Shown here: positions 54,856 through 62,578 of the stretch, one piece after another
Numbering within the stretch: the first letter of the stretch is position 1
How the letters are laid out: every line of letters starts with the position of its first letter
From: a virus
Reading direction: 5' to 3' (one strand)
DNA: 64,000 nt
Virus record (IMG/VR): IMGVR_UViG_3300023109_001262
Coordinates: 1-64,000 of that record
Position numbers and translations under genes: made by a program
Notes under the pieces: generated by a model
What the model was told of the DNA's origin: nothing
Seen by the model: the letters and a program-made list of their open reading frames with translations, nothing else
The model's database searches: none

Positions 54856-55744
54856 TTAACGGAATATCAGCAGCACAAGTACACCACTTACGTGTACAAG
54901 TAATTGGTTCTAAAGGTTGTTTAAACGTACCATTATAAATATTTCCTAGACTACCGCCTACTCTACAAGTAGCACGATGAACCTCGCCGTCCCAATTGAT
55001 CATCAGACTTTCTAAACCTGCATTACAAGTCCAGCCCTCGAATTGATTTAGTTTATGTTTAATAATATCATTAGCATGTATCATATCTTTTCCGTCTATG
55101 ACGCAGTTTGCCTTCACAGTTGCAGTTTTACTAAGTATCCATTCTAAGTCTTGTCCGTTATACCTCATATCGTCAAACCATTCTCGATCGTCAGCATCAG
55201 TCCATCGTATTCGTCTACACACATACGGAATACGATGACTTTCAAGCAATGATGCTACATCGCGTACTTGATTCATATATTCATGATGACACATTAAGTT
55301 AACTTGAAATAGCGTATCCTTGCCCTCCATGTCTAGTAACTGACTATATCTAATAATATTTTCGCCTGCTCTTCGGCTATGTTCGTTGTCAAAGTGCAAA
55401 CTAAATACCCATTGATCTACAGGTTGTTTAATATACCACTCTGGCGAACGCAATCCGTTTGTAGTAACACTTAGCCGCTGTAGTCGTTGACTTCCACATT
55501 CTAAGATATCATTAATTTTAGGATGTACAGTAGGTTCGCCTCCTGTTAAACTTAGTCGTATTGGTTTATTAATCTTTTCCAATTCATAGATTGTGTTAAC
55601 CATAACATTTAGATCAGTGTGAGGGCTAAAGTTATCGTGTATTTCAGCAGGACAGTAAGCGCAATCTAAGTTACAGCGTTTGCCAATATTCCATTCGACA
55701 TGAATACTGGTATGGTGTCCCCAACGATTTTCTATGCTATGCAT
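54839..55744 (-). CDS. Radical SAM protein, WxCNxG C-terminal type (minus strand)
   Basis: 302 residues from the ATG at 55744-55742, which overlaps the upstream stop by 8 bases (ATGCATAG). A start at 55795 would add 17 residues but lie deep in the upstream gene. Motifs: CNLDCAYC (cysteines 24, 28, 31) followed by PAEIHDN, then LTGGEPTVHPK. The C-terminal auxiliary region has GWTCNAG, MINWDGEVHRATC and CTRKWCTCAADIPLTK. It resembles the convergent gene at 53818 along its whole length. CX3CX2C spacing and the C-terminal cysteines argue against QueE despite the nearby PP-loop gene. It is the last gene of the minus-strand operon. Confidence 0.83.
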   Translation of the reverse strand: MHSIENRWGHHTSIHVEWNIGKRCNLDCAYCPAEIHDNFSPHTDLNVMVNTIYELEKINKPIRLSLTGGEPTVHPKINDILECGSQRLQRLSVTTNGLRSPEWYIKQPVDQWVFSLHFDNEHSRRAGENIIRYSQLLDMEGKDTLFQVNLMCHHEYMNQVRDVASLLESHRIPYVCRRIRWTDADDREWFDDMRYNGQDLEWILSKTATVKANCVIDGKDMIHANDIIKHKLNQFEGWTCNAGLESLMINWDGEVHRATCRVGGSLGNIYNGTFKQPLEPITCTRKWCTCAADIPLTKVSS

Positions 55745-57002
55745 ATGGTTTAAACTCTGGTGTAGCATCAAGAAAAGACTGATTACGGCTTGCATCTAAT
55801 CTTTTATTGTATTCGATAGTGTCTTGCCATAAATTGCTTTGATCGTTTGCTTTTATAAAATTAATTATTCCGTCTATTTGACCTAGCGTAATATTTAATA
55901 GTATTGGATTTTCTTTTACATAATAAAAGTTAGGAACATCTAATTTTATAGTTTCTAATCGTCTAATTGCTTCTAGCTTTAATTCTTCGGGCAATACTTG
56001 TGGACATAATACTCTAGGATAATTTACCATGTTTGTGTAAAATACAATTCCTATATTGTTAAGAAAGTGTTCTATCATTTTATCTAGTATTAATACATTA
56101 CTAACTTGTACAGCAACAGCACCTACTATTCTTGTAATATTAGGAAAAGTTTTAAAAACTTTTATGTTCTCCATAATGTCTTCGAACTTGCCATTGCCTC
56201 GTACATATTCGTAACTATCGCCTATACCATCTATACTTACATTAAGTGCGATTGTTTTAAACTTGGGCCAATAGTCGTGTATAGTACGTCCACCTTTAAT
56301 ACCGGTAGTTGTTCCGTTAGTAGCATACTTTAGTTCAATGTTTTCTCCGTATGGAGCCAACATATCGAGTATACGATAATGTTGCGGATCCATTAATGGT
56401 TCTCCCCCAGCAAACTCTACACGTCTAAAGTAAGGCAATAACTTTTCAAAACTATTCCACCAATTTGGATTGTCATCAAATTTGTCCAAATAAGGTTTTT
56501 TCATTAAGTTGAGCTTACGTATTTCCTCAACCATAAAGTTACCTTCTTTCACATAAAATTCTTCTACTTCTTTATAGTCATTCCAACTAGTACTATCCAT
56601 TGGATGACACATACGACATTTTAAATTGCACAAGTTATTGAGCTTAATTTCCATAGTAGGAATTTCGAAAGGCATGCTATAATCTTCGTCTAATGCGTCT
56701 AATGCATCAGGGTATAAGTTGACCCTAGCTTCCGGTATTACTCCTGCTATATGACGCTGTCGTAAGCTCTCTACCCCCTGATCTTCAAGGTTAAAGCATG
56801 GCGCACATTCGCTAGGACGATCATTATTTAAAACTTGTTTTCGAATACGTTTCATAGTATCGTTATTCCAAATTTCTTCAAGAGTTTGTTCTTGTATATT
56901 ACCTACAGGATGACTACGACAGCAAGCCATGACAGCACCGTCACTGCGTGTTGCAAGTCCTGTAAAAGGATGCATACAGAATGTACATGATTTATTTTGC
57001 AT
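55737..57002 (-). CDS. Radical SAM protein, N-terminal twitch type (copy 7, minus strand)
   Basis: A 421-residue protein with twitch blocks SCTFCMHPFTGLATRSDGAV and MACC (Cys6, 9, 27, 28) and ECAPCFNLED (Cys66, 69), the barrel motif CNLKCRMC (Cys125, 129, 132) followed by HPMDSTSWND, and FAGGEPLMDPQH. The PVGNIQEQTLEEIWNND block ties it to the plus-strand copy at 43400. It overlaps the PP-loop gene by 11 bases and the following radical SAM gene by 8, so it is part of one translationally coupled minus-strand unit. Substrate unknown; proximity to PLP and PP-loop enzymes suggests a nitrogen-containing small molecule. Confidence 0.85.
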   Translation of the reverse strand: MQNKSCTFCMHPFTGLATRSDGAVMACCRSHPVGNIQEQTLEEIWNNDTMKRIRKQVLNNDRPSECAPCFNLEDQGVESLRQRHIAGVIPEARVNLYPDALDALDEDYSMPFEIPTMEIKLNNLCNLKCRMCHPMDSTSWNDYKEVEEFYVKEGNFMVEEIRKLNLMKKPYLDKFDDNPNWWNSFEKLLPYFRRVEFAGGEPLMDPQHYRILDMLAPYGENIELKYATNGTTTGIKGGRTIHDYWPKFKTIALNVSIDGIGDSYEYVRGNGKFEDIMENIKVFKTFPNITRIVGAVAVQVSNVLILDKMIEHFLNNIGIVFYTNMVNYPRVLCPQVLPEELKLEAIRRLETIKLDVPNFYYVKENPILLNITLGQIDGIINFIKANDQSNLWQDTIEYNKRLDASRNQSFLDATPEFKPYA

Positions 57003-57690
57003 TATCTACTGCCCAATCTCTTTCTTTGCACCAAAAGCACTCATTACAGACAGGAACTAATTCGCCTTTTTTATAGTTTCTATAATCTAACCAATCAAAC
57101 GTTCCTTCACAACTTCTAGTAATATTAAATAAATCTACAATGTCTTCTTGTTTATATTTTTCAATTAACTTATCTTTGCTAGTAAAACGAAATGGATGAA
57201 TAGCATATCTTTCCATATGTTCCATTATAAGTAAATGTTTATTTTCTTCTGTAGGTTCAATATCTCGTTCTATCATTCCGCCTAAGTTTTCATTTGGATT
57301 TTTAGTAACACCATTATAGTAAGCATCAACATTATTTTTAAAGCATACGTATTCTGCATACGATCTTATTTGTATATTATCACCACTTACTATTTTACCG
57401 TATTCGTCTTTGATACTAGGTCCTATTTCTCCGTATTCAATATCAGGAGCAATAAAGTTTTTATGTAGTTTAAAGTTTATTGCTGGAAATCTTTTTCTAA
57501 TCCATGTTATAACATATTCTGCATCGTGTTCTTGCCAAGGTTTAGTTTTCCAACATCTTACATTATTGATAATATGAACTGTCTGACTAGTAACTTCTTT
57601 GCATAGTAGATATAATAGTAATGCACTGTCTGCACCGCCGCTAACACTTACAGCAATATTATTCCATTTCTTGTCAAAAAATAAATTCAT
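56992..57690 (-). CDS. PP-loop ATP-pyrophosphatase (QueC/adenylation-like)
   Basis: A 232-residue protein with the PP-loop SGGADS at residues 17-22, which binds the ATP phosphates, on a typical strand (IAVSVSGGADSALLLYLLC). A C-terminal Cys cluster, SCEGTF (about Cys191) and VCNECFWCKER (Cys215, 218, 221), resembles the zinc site of QueC-type enzymes. Proteins of this fold activate a carboxylate or carbonyl by adenylation before adding nitrogen or sulfur (QueC, amidotransferases, thiolation enzymes). No QueD, QueE or transglycosylase is seen, so preQ0 synthesis cannot be claimed. It overlaps the PLP-enzyme gene by ATGA, which suggests successive amination/amidation chemistry. Confidence 0.7.
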   Translation of the reverse strand: MNLFFDKKWNNIAVSVSGGADSALLLYLLCKEVTSQTVHIINNVRCWKTKPWQEHDAEYVITWIRKRFPAINFKLHKNFIAPDIEYGEIGPSIKDEYGKIVSGDNIQIRSYAEYVCFKNNVDAYYNGVTKNPNENLGGMIERDIEPTEENKHLLIMEHMERYAIHPFRFTSKDKLIEKYKQEDIVDLFNITRSCEGTFDWLDYRNYKKGELVPVCNECFWCKERDWAVDNAK

Positions 57691-58529
57691 TTTTCTAAGT
57701 ACCTTAGTAATGGGCTTACTCCTACTGGAGACCCACTACGATCTTTAGCAATATGTATACTGTTAGTTTCTTTTAAATTAAAATCTTTACAGATTTTTGA
57801 ATAGTTTTCTAAATGAGTGCTCCAAAGATGTCCAGGCCTTGTATTTTTTAAAAAATGTAAACCTACCATTGCAAGCACTCTATTATTCATACGAAAGTCA
57901 TTCATGATGCTAATTGAATCAGTAGTGTCTTTTGACCAACGCACACCAATTCTGTTCCAACCTAGTCCTAATCCTTTGCTTAAACTAATAGCAACGCTTT
58001 TTATAGCAGGATGATTAAAATTAAAATTAATATTTCTTGAACAAGTAATCCACGCTCCGTCTATGTGTACAGGTATACTCATATTATAGCATAAGTCTAA
58101 TAATTTGTCAACGTCTTGTATAATGTCTCCTGTGCTAGGAAACGGCAATGCAAGTATAAGAGGAATGTTATCTTTTAATGTGTCTATAGTAACAGGCGTA
58201 TTTCCTAATCGTTGATGGTATTTATAATCGCCTTTTAGTGTTTGTACATCTCCGACCATATATTGATTGTCTATAAATTGTGTACAACCAATACAGATAT
58301 CTTTTCGACTGAATGTTTCAAATCCTGTCAAATTGTTTTGTGGCATTAGTTGAATCCAAGCCTCGCACTCTTTAATAAAATCTTTGTACACTTGATCACT
58401 AGTGTCTTTACTAAAGTCATTTTGCATAACTTCTTGTATTAGACGTTCTATAGTTTTATCGGTTAATGGCTGCGGCCTATCAGTGTCTAGCCAGTCTTCT
58501 GTGTATGTTGTTGCTGTAAGTATATTCAC
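57687..58529 (-). CDS. Small PLP-dependent aminotransferase-like enzyme (fold type I)
   Basis: About 280 residues from a GTG at 58529-58527. An ATG at 58664 would add 45 residues, but these would lie opposite the start of the divergent gene and have no family character. Fold-type-I marks: IPVHIDGAWITCSR (about 152-165), whose Asp157 should pair with the pyridine nitrogen, and SVAISLSKGLGLGWNRIGVR (about 178-197), whose Lys185 would form the Schiff base. A VGVSPLLRYL end supplies a conserved-type Arg. At 280 residues it is about 100 shorter than usual aminotransferases. It heads the minus-strand operon before the PP-loop and two radical SAM genes. Amino-sugar or amino-acid formation is plausible. 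Confidence 0.6.
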   Translation of the reverse strand: MNILTATTYTEDWLDTDRPQPLTDKTIERLIQEVMQNDFSKDTSDQVYKDFIKECEAWIQLMPQNNLTGFETFSRKDICIGCTQFIDNQYMVGDVQTLKGDYKYHQRLGNTPVTIDTLKDNIPLILALPFPSTGDIIQDVDKLLDLCYNMSIPVHIDGAWITCSRNINFNFNHPAIKSVAISLSKGLGLGWNRIGVRWSKDTTDSISIMNDFRMNNRVLAMVGLHFLKNTRPGHLWSTHLENYSKICKDFNLKETNSIHIAKDRSGSPVGVSPLLRYLEK

Positions 58530-58556
58530 ATCGTATTTACCTGAGTTAACTGCGCA

Positions 58557-58564
58557 GATAAATA
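58557..58564 (+). promoter_or_regulatory. Candidate T4-type late promoter inside the accessory region
   Basis: GATAAATA, identical to the boxes at 25821 and 30524, lies 14 bases before the ATG at 58579 in the divergent gap. It would place the two plus-strand genes that follow under late control, unlike the sigma70-type promoters of the main cluster. The match could be chance in AT-rich DNA, but the position is right. Confidence 0.5.
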
Positions 58565-58578
58565 TTTCTATGTTAACA

Positions 58579-59244
58579 ATGACACAATATAATGTTCCTC
58601 CTCTCTTCCTTAAAGACGGGTTAGATTCGATACCTTCTGAATCTTTTAGGACTGCAATTAACAAACCTACAGGAAATTTTTTCTATGACCCATGGGTTAT
58701 AGCTGATGAATTTAAAGATACAGTTTGGGAAAGAATTTATAATACTTTGCTGGTAGAAGATAAGGGAGAAGCTAGATTAATTAAATTAGAACCTGGCGAG
58801 TGTTATCAATCACATGCAGATATTGATGACAGGTATCATCTTAATCTAAGTGGCAATAACTGTTTTCTTATTAATTTAGAAACTGAAAAACTAACGCCTT
58901 TAAATTTTGATGGTATTTGGTGGGAAATGGATGCAGGAAGTATACACACTGCGGCAAATTTTGGCAATCGGACTAGATATCAGTTAGTAATAAGAAAACT
59001 ACTTGACAAAGTAATACTTGACAAGCCTGTTGAAGTAAGTATTACTATTCCTAAAACAGTAGATCAAGAAGACTGTAGATATATTTTTGACCAAAGAGTA
59101 AGTCCTTGGCTTAACAAAGCAAATAAACTAGGACTTATACAAGACTTCAAATATGCACCAAGAAACGTTAATTTCAAAACTACAAAAGAGAACATAGAAG
59201 ATATTCAAGATATACTACCAAGCGAGTTTACTTTAAATGTATGA
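58579..59244 (+). CDS. Aspartyl/asparaginyl beta-hydroxylase-like 2OG-Fe(II) oxygenase
   Basis: 221 residues from ATG 58579. An ATG at 58570 would add three residues, and the open frame continues further upstream without family character. The cupin core shows IKLEPGECYQSHADIDDRYH (about 68-87) with iron ligands His79 and Asp81, then WWEMDAGSIHTAANFGNRTR (about 114-133) with His123 as third ligand, and an Arg nearby (133 or 139) for 2-oxoglutarate. This matches the aspartyl/asparaginyl beta-hydroxylase type, which hydroxylates protein side chains or free amino acids. The last 75 residues are an added domain of unknown role. It overlaps the next gene by 8 bases. Confidence 0.65.
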   Translation: MTQYNVPPLFLKDGLDSIPSESFRTAINKPTGNFFYDPWVIADEFKDTVWERIYNTLLVEDKGEARLIKLEPGECYQSHADIDDRYHLNLSGNNCFLINLETEKLTPLNFDGIWWEMDAGSIHTAANFGNRTRYQLVIRKLLDKVILDKPVEVSITIPKTVDQEDCRYIFDQRVSPWLNKANKLGLIQDFKYAPRNVNFKTTKENIEDIQDILPSEFTLNV

Positions 59245-60436
59245 TACTAAAGACTGGAAACACTTTTTAAAAATTGATCCTGAATCATTTGACAGGACAA
59301 TGAATAATAATTTATATACTCCATTTGTGAGTCCGGATGGAAAAATTTTATGTATGCACTGGGATAAAGCCAGTGAATATCAAAAACGAGACGGACAAGG
59401 AAGGGTACTTACAAATGATCTAATGGATTTCTTTTTTGAAAGAGAATTAAAATACCTAAAATTATTTAAAAACTATGCCTGGTGTCCAGAAGTATTGTCT
59501 ATAGATTATACCAATAAAAAAATTTTTATAGAATGGCATAACGAAACTTGCAATGACATTATATACGGTGAAGGTGATATAGACAAACAATTTCCTGATT
59601 GGCAAGAACAACTCTTTACTATAATTAATGATATTACAAAAAGTGGACATTATAAAACTAGTTTGTATCCTCATTGTTTTTTCTTTAATAGTAAAGGACA
59701 ATTAAAAACATTTGATATGTATGCATGTACACATAAAGATGATCCTTATATTTCCTTTGAGCAAATAAAAGGTATGATGGGTAAAGAATCTATGGAAAGT
59801 GGTAGATTCAAAGAAGCGTCAGAAGGCGATTCTTTAAACTTAGGAAAATTTTTTAAACGAGCATTAGCCGAACATGTAATATGGCCCCATAATGCATTAC
59901 AAAGAATATATGAGCGTGTATTTTTTGATTGGAACAATGTTATTGATGACTTAGAAAAACAAGACGGTGTAAGTATTACTGCTGATCCAAGTAAATGGAA
60001 TCTAGATACACCGGGATATACAGACATTTATAAGTTATGGCAAGAAGCAAACTTTAATCCTAGTGCAATTAAATGGATTAACTATTACCCTAAGACCCAC
60101 TATTCTAAAAAAATTATAGATGAACTATCTGAAGGGTTGCATATTAAAGTATTGCGATCTTGGATTAGTAAAATAGAGCCAGGATACTTTGCACCTTGGC
60201 ACTGGGATGTTGACGATAACGAAGAAGAGTATTTACAAGGTGGCGATATTGTTAGATATAGTTGTTTCATTGAACCGCCTGCAATGGGTCATGTGTTTAT
60301 AATTAACGATGATTATTACTTTAATATGCTACAAGGCAAAATAGTAAAATGGAATAATTATAAAGATTGGCATTGTGGAATTAATGGCGGATTAAAATCT
60401 AAATATATGTTACATATATTAGGAAATCCTTTATAA
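59237..60436 (+). CDS. Fusion of a kinase-like domain and a 2OG-Fe(II)-oxygenase-like domain
   Basis: A 399-residue, two-part protein. Residues about 1-230 resemble a small-molecule (APH-like) kinase core: an FFFERELKYLKLF helix (about 65-77), an IFIEWHNETCNDI hinge region (96-108) and LYPHCFFFNSKGQLKTFDMY (143-162), which mimics the kinase H-x(4)-N...iD segment although the glycine-rich loop is not evident. Residues about 300-399 are cupin-like: YFAPWHWDVDDNEE with His322 and Asp324, and YKDWHCGINGGLKSKY with His379 (Lys389 at the usual Arg place). The kinase part may bind or phosphorylate the substrate hydroxylated by the other part. Both names are by motif only. Its stop shares TTATAA with the convergent gene's stop. 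Confidence 0.55.
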   Translation: MYDTKDWKHFLKIDPESFDRTMNNNLYTPFVSPDGKILCMHWDKASEYQKRDGQGRVLTNDLMDFFFERELKYLKLFKNYAWCPEVLSIDYTNKKIFIEWHNETCNDIIYGEGDIDKQFPDWQEQLFTIINDITKSGHYKTSLYPHCFFFNSKGQLKTFDMYACTHKDDPYISFEQIKGMMGKESMESGRFKEASEGDSLNLGKFFKRALAEHVIWPHNALQRIYERVFFDWNNVIDDLEKQDGVSITADPSKWNLDTPGYTDIYKLWQEANFNPSAIKWINYYPKTHYSKKIIDELSEGLHIKVLRSWISKIEPGYFAPWHWDVDDNEEEYLQGGDIVRYSCFIEPPAMGHVFIINDDYYFNMLQGKIVKWNNYKDWHCGINGGLKSKYMLHILGNPL

Positions 60437-60973
60437 GGATTTTGACAAATCTTTGTAAGTTGTTATCTGAAAAGTGTATCTAGGTTTAAAACCAATATTA
60501 ACTGCACCGTGTATACACATCGGGTCACTCCATCTGTATAAATCACCGGCTTTATAGTTACTAATCATCTTATCTTCGTATTGATAAATGTGTCCAGGTT
60601 GCCAGTCTTGTAAAAATAAAGTGTAACGCTGTGGATCTTCTGCATATACTAATTGTGGGTCAAAATGCATAGGTTGAAATTGTCCTGGTAGCAATTTTAT
60701 AAACCACCAATAACTTTCTCTACCTTCTTCTTCGCCTAGCGGAGGAAGCTCAACATTTATACCTTTTATATCAGGACTACTATTAGCATATTGATGAAAC
60801 ACATCTCCTCTATCAGCATACCCGCTTCTTGTTTTTTCGCGAGCTTCGTCTAGCATAGGATGATCTTTCCACTTATCTGGCTGCCATACTGGAACAACAT
60901 CACCTGTGCGATTTTCCATAGCATCCATTATTTCGTCTGTAACGAATTCTCTATAGTTATCTAAAAATATCAT
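60431..60973 (-). CDS. 2OG-Fe(II)-oxygenase-like protein, tandem copy A
   Basis: A 180-residue cupin-type oxygenase. FQPMHFDPQL supplies the HxD iron ligands, DPMCIHGAVNIG supplies the distal His, and PRYTFQIT supplies the Arg for 2-oxoglutarate. WQPGHIYQYEDKMISNYKAG between them is the strand-turn block shared by all four small copies. The N-terminus here differs from copies B-D (IFLDNYREFVTDEIMDAMEN). It is the last gene of the five-gene array and overlaps copy B by ATGA. Substrate unknown. Confidence 0.68.
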   Translation of the reverse strand: MIFLDNYREFVTDEIMDAMENRTGDVVPVWQPDKWKDHPMLDEAREKTRSGYADRGDVFHQYANSSPDIKGINVELPPLGEEEGRESYWWFIKLLPGQFQPMHFDPQLVYAEDPQRYTLFLQDWQPGHIYQYEDKMISNYKAGDLYRWSDPMCIHGAVNIGFKPRYTFQITTYKDLSKSL

Positions 60974-61479
60974 TTAATTATCCTTTGTGTAATATTTAGG
61001 GCAAGTCGAGTAGAAAATCCTATATTACTCGATCCATGTAGCAGATCCGGATCAGTAAACATAAACATATCTCCTGCTTTATAGTCGATGGCTAATTCAT
61101 TATTACAGATTAACAGATGGCCCGGTTGATAATCCAGCATTGACATCCAATATCGTGCTACAGTTGTAGTTTCCTCTTCTTCTTGATCAACGTGTAACGG
61201 GCTATATTGACCGGGTTTTTGTTTTATGAACCACCAAAGAACAGCATTCTCGACTGGCATTTCTATATCAAATGGTAAATCGTTTTTTTCAAAAAAACAA
61301 CTCCATTCCGTTGTAAGATCATAGCCTGCGTTTTTAAACTTGTTAAAAATATGGTTTTCAAAATCGTTCTCAGATTCTTTGTTACACGGACGAGGAACAC
61401 CGTCGTTTTCTAACATATACCTTACCCATTCGGGATTAATCCAGTGAGAATAGTTTCCTATATATTTGAGTGATTTCAT
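60970..61479 (-). CDS. 2OG-Fe(II)-oxygenase-like protein, tandem copy B
   Basis: A 169-residue protein. It has the N-terminal signature of the array (IGNYSHWINPEWVRYMLEND), then WWFIKQKPGQYSPLHVDQEE (HxD iron ligands), YQPGHLLICNNELAIDYKAG, and DPDLLHGSSNIGFSTRLALN (distal His and Arg). All three iron ligands and the 2-oxoglutarate Arg are present, so it should be active. It overlaps its neighbours by ATGA. Variation among copies is concentrated between the N-terminal helix and the WWF block, where substrate contacts are expected. Confidence 0.7.
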   Translation of the reverse strand: MKSLKYIGNYSHWINPEWVRYMLENDGVPRPCNKESENDFENHIFNKFKNAGYDLTTEWSCFFEKNDLPFDIEMPVENAVLWWFIKQKPGQYSPLHVDQEEEETTTVARYWMSMLDYQPGHLLICNNELAIDYKAGDMFMFTDPDLLHGSSNIGFSTRLALNITQRIIK

Positions 61480-62003
61480 TTAGCACTCCATGTAGTAAAA
61501 TTAAACACTAGTCTAGTATAATGTCCCATATTACCTCCAGCATGCCAAGCATCGCTTTTATGAAACTTAAACAAATCGCCTTTCTTATAATTGCTTACTT
61601 GTTCATTTTCATACCAGAATATATGCCCTTCTTTAAAGTCTTGCATAGGCATCCAATAACGATTAACATTTAATCCATCTTCTATTGGCAAGTCTTGATG
61701 CACCGGTTGTACTTTTCCAACATTATACTTAACAAACCACCATTCATTATCTGTATAGGTTTCTTCTATTTCTGGTAGTATAAGTTTAAACGGAAATTGT
61801 TCTTGTTTATATGAGTGACAAACTGTATCATTAAAGTCCCATTCTTCTCTACCGTGAAAATCATCATTACCTACAAAACAAGTTTGTTCTACTATATCTT
61901 TAGGTATTGCTTTAGGCAATCTTTCGCCGTCATTGTTTAAAATGTAATCAACCCATTCGTCTGAGATCCAGTCTGCATAATTTCCAATATAAATTAAACT
62001 CAT
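61476..62003 (-). CDS. 2OG-Fe(II)-oxygenase-like protein, tandem copy C
   Basis: A 175-residue protein: YIGNYADWISDEWVDYILNN at the start, WWFVKYNVGKVQPVHQDLPI (HxD), FKEGHIFWYENEQVSNYKKG, and SDAWHAGGNMGHYTRLVFNF (distal His, Arg). It is most similar to copy D in the VQPVHQD and GGNMGHxTRLxFN blocks. Complete active-site set. It overlaps copies B and D by ATGA, so all small copies are translated as one unit. Confidence 0.7.
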   Translation of the reverse strand: MSLIYIGNYADWISDEWVDYILNNDGERLPKAIPKDIVEQTCFVGNDDFHGREEWDFNDTVCHSYKQEQFPFKLILPEIEETYTDNEWWFVKYNVGKVQPVHQDLPIEDGLNVNRYWMPMQDFKEGHIFWYENEQVSNYKKGDLFKFHKSDAWHAGGNMGHYTRLVFNFTTWSAK

Positions 62004-62578
62004 TTAGGATACACCGTTAAGTTAAAGGTTAATCTAGTAGAATGTCCCATATTGCCTCCGCCGTGCCAGATATCTTCGCCGTCGTGTTTGAACATATCTC
62101 CTTTTTTGTAGTCTTTAAGTATTTTATTGTCATAAAGGAACAAATGTCCTCTTTTATAATCTTGTAAAGGTATCAAGTATCTTTCAACATTGTTTTTGTT
62201 TGACATTGCTACGCCGTCAACATACTCTTTTCCGTAATCTGCATAATCTTGATGTACTGGTTGTACCATACCTGGGCGTAGTTTCATAAAAAACCATTCG
62301 TGTTCATGAGGTATGTCAAATGGCATTTCAACTTTAAAAGGAAGTTCGTGTTGTTTATATGTAATACAACAGACCCAATCAGTTCCCCATTCTTCTTTTC
62401 CGTCTGCAATTCTAACTCCGCTATTAGGATCCTCGCCTCTTATAGCGGCGTCAACCATACCAGGCTCTTCCTCGGCTGTAGCATCTCTTGGAAAACAAGA
62501 ACCGTCTACAGAAAGAAAGTGTTCTATCCATTCGTCTTTGATCCAGTCTGCATAATTGTTTACAACCTTTAATGCCAT
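62000..62578 (-). CDS. 2OG-Fe(II)-oxygenase-like protein, tandem copy D
   Basis: A 192-residue protein: VVNNYADWIKDEWIEHFLSV start, WFFMKLRPGMVQPVHQDYAD (HxD), YKRGHLFLYDNKILKDYKKG, and EDIWHGGGNMGHSTRLTFNL (distal His, Arg). It is the longest small copy because of insertions at about 33-65 and after the HxD motif. Its start overlaps the stop of the larger oxygenase gene by one base (TAATG). Confidence 0.7.
   Translation of the reverse strand: MALKVVNNYADWIKDEWIEHFLSVDGSCFPRDATAEEEPGMVDAAIRGEDPNSGVRIADGKEEWGTDWVCCITYKQHELPFKVEMPFDIPHEHEWFFMKLRPGMVQPVHQDYADYGKEYVDGVAMSNKNNVERYLIPLQDYKRGHLFLYDNKILKDYKKGDMFKHDGEDIWHGGGNMGHSTRLTFNLTVYPK

Noticed and set aside
54934-54941. Exact TATAAATA on the plus strand
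   Set aside because: It lies inside the minus-strand radical SAM gene with no plus-strand gene downstream; taken as chance in AT-rich DNA.
56992-57690. PreQ0/queuosine or 7-deazaguanine DNA modification pathway
   Set aside because: The PP-loop protein is QueC-like, but no QueD, QueE, FolE or transglycosylase is visible, and the neighbouring radical SAM proteins have SPASM-type features rather than QueE form.
58534-58541. Late-box-like GGTAAATA on the minus strand just before the PLP-enzyme start
   Set aside because: Only five bases from the proposed GTG, two mismatches to TATAAATA, and such hexamers are frequent here; not enough to call a promoter.
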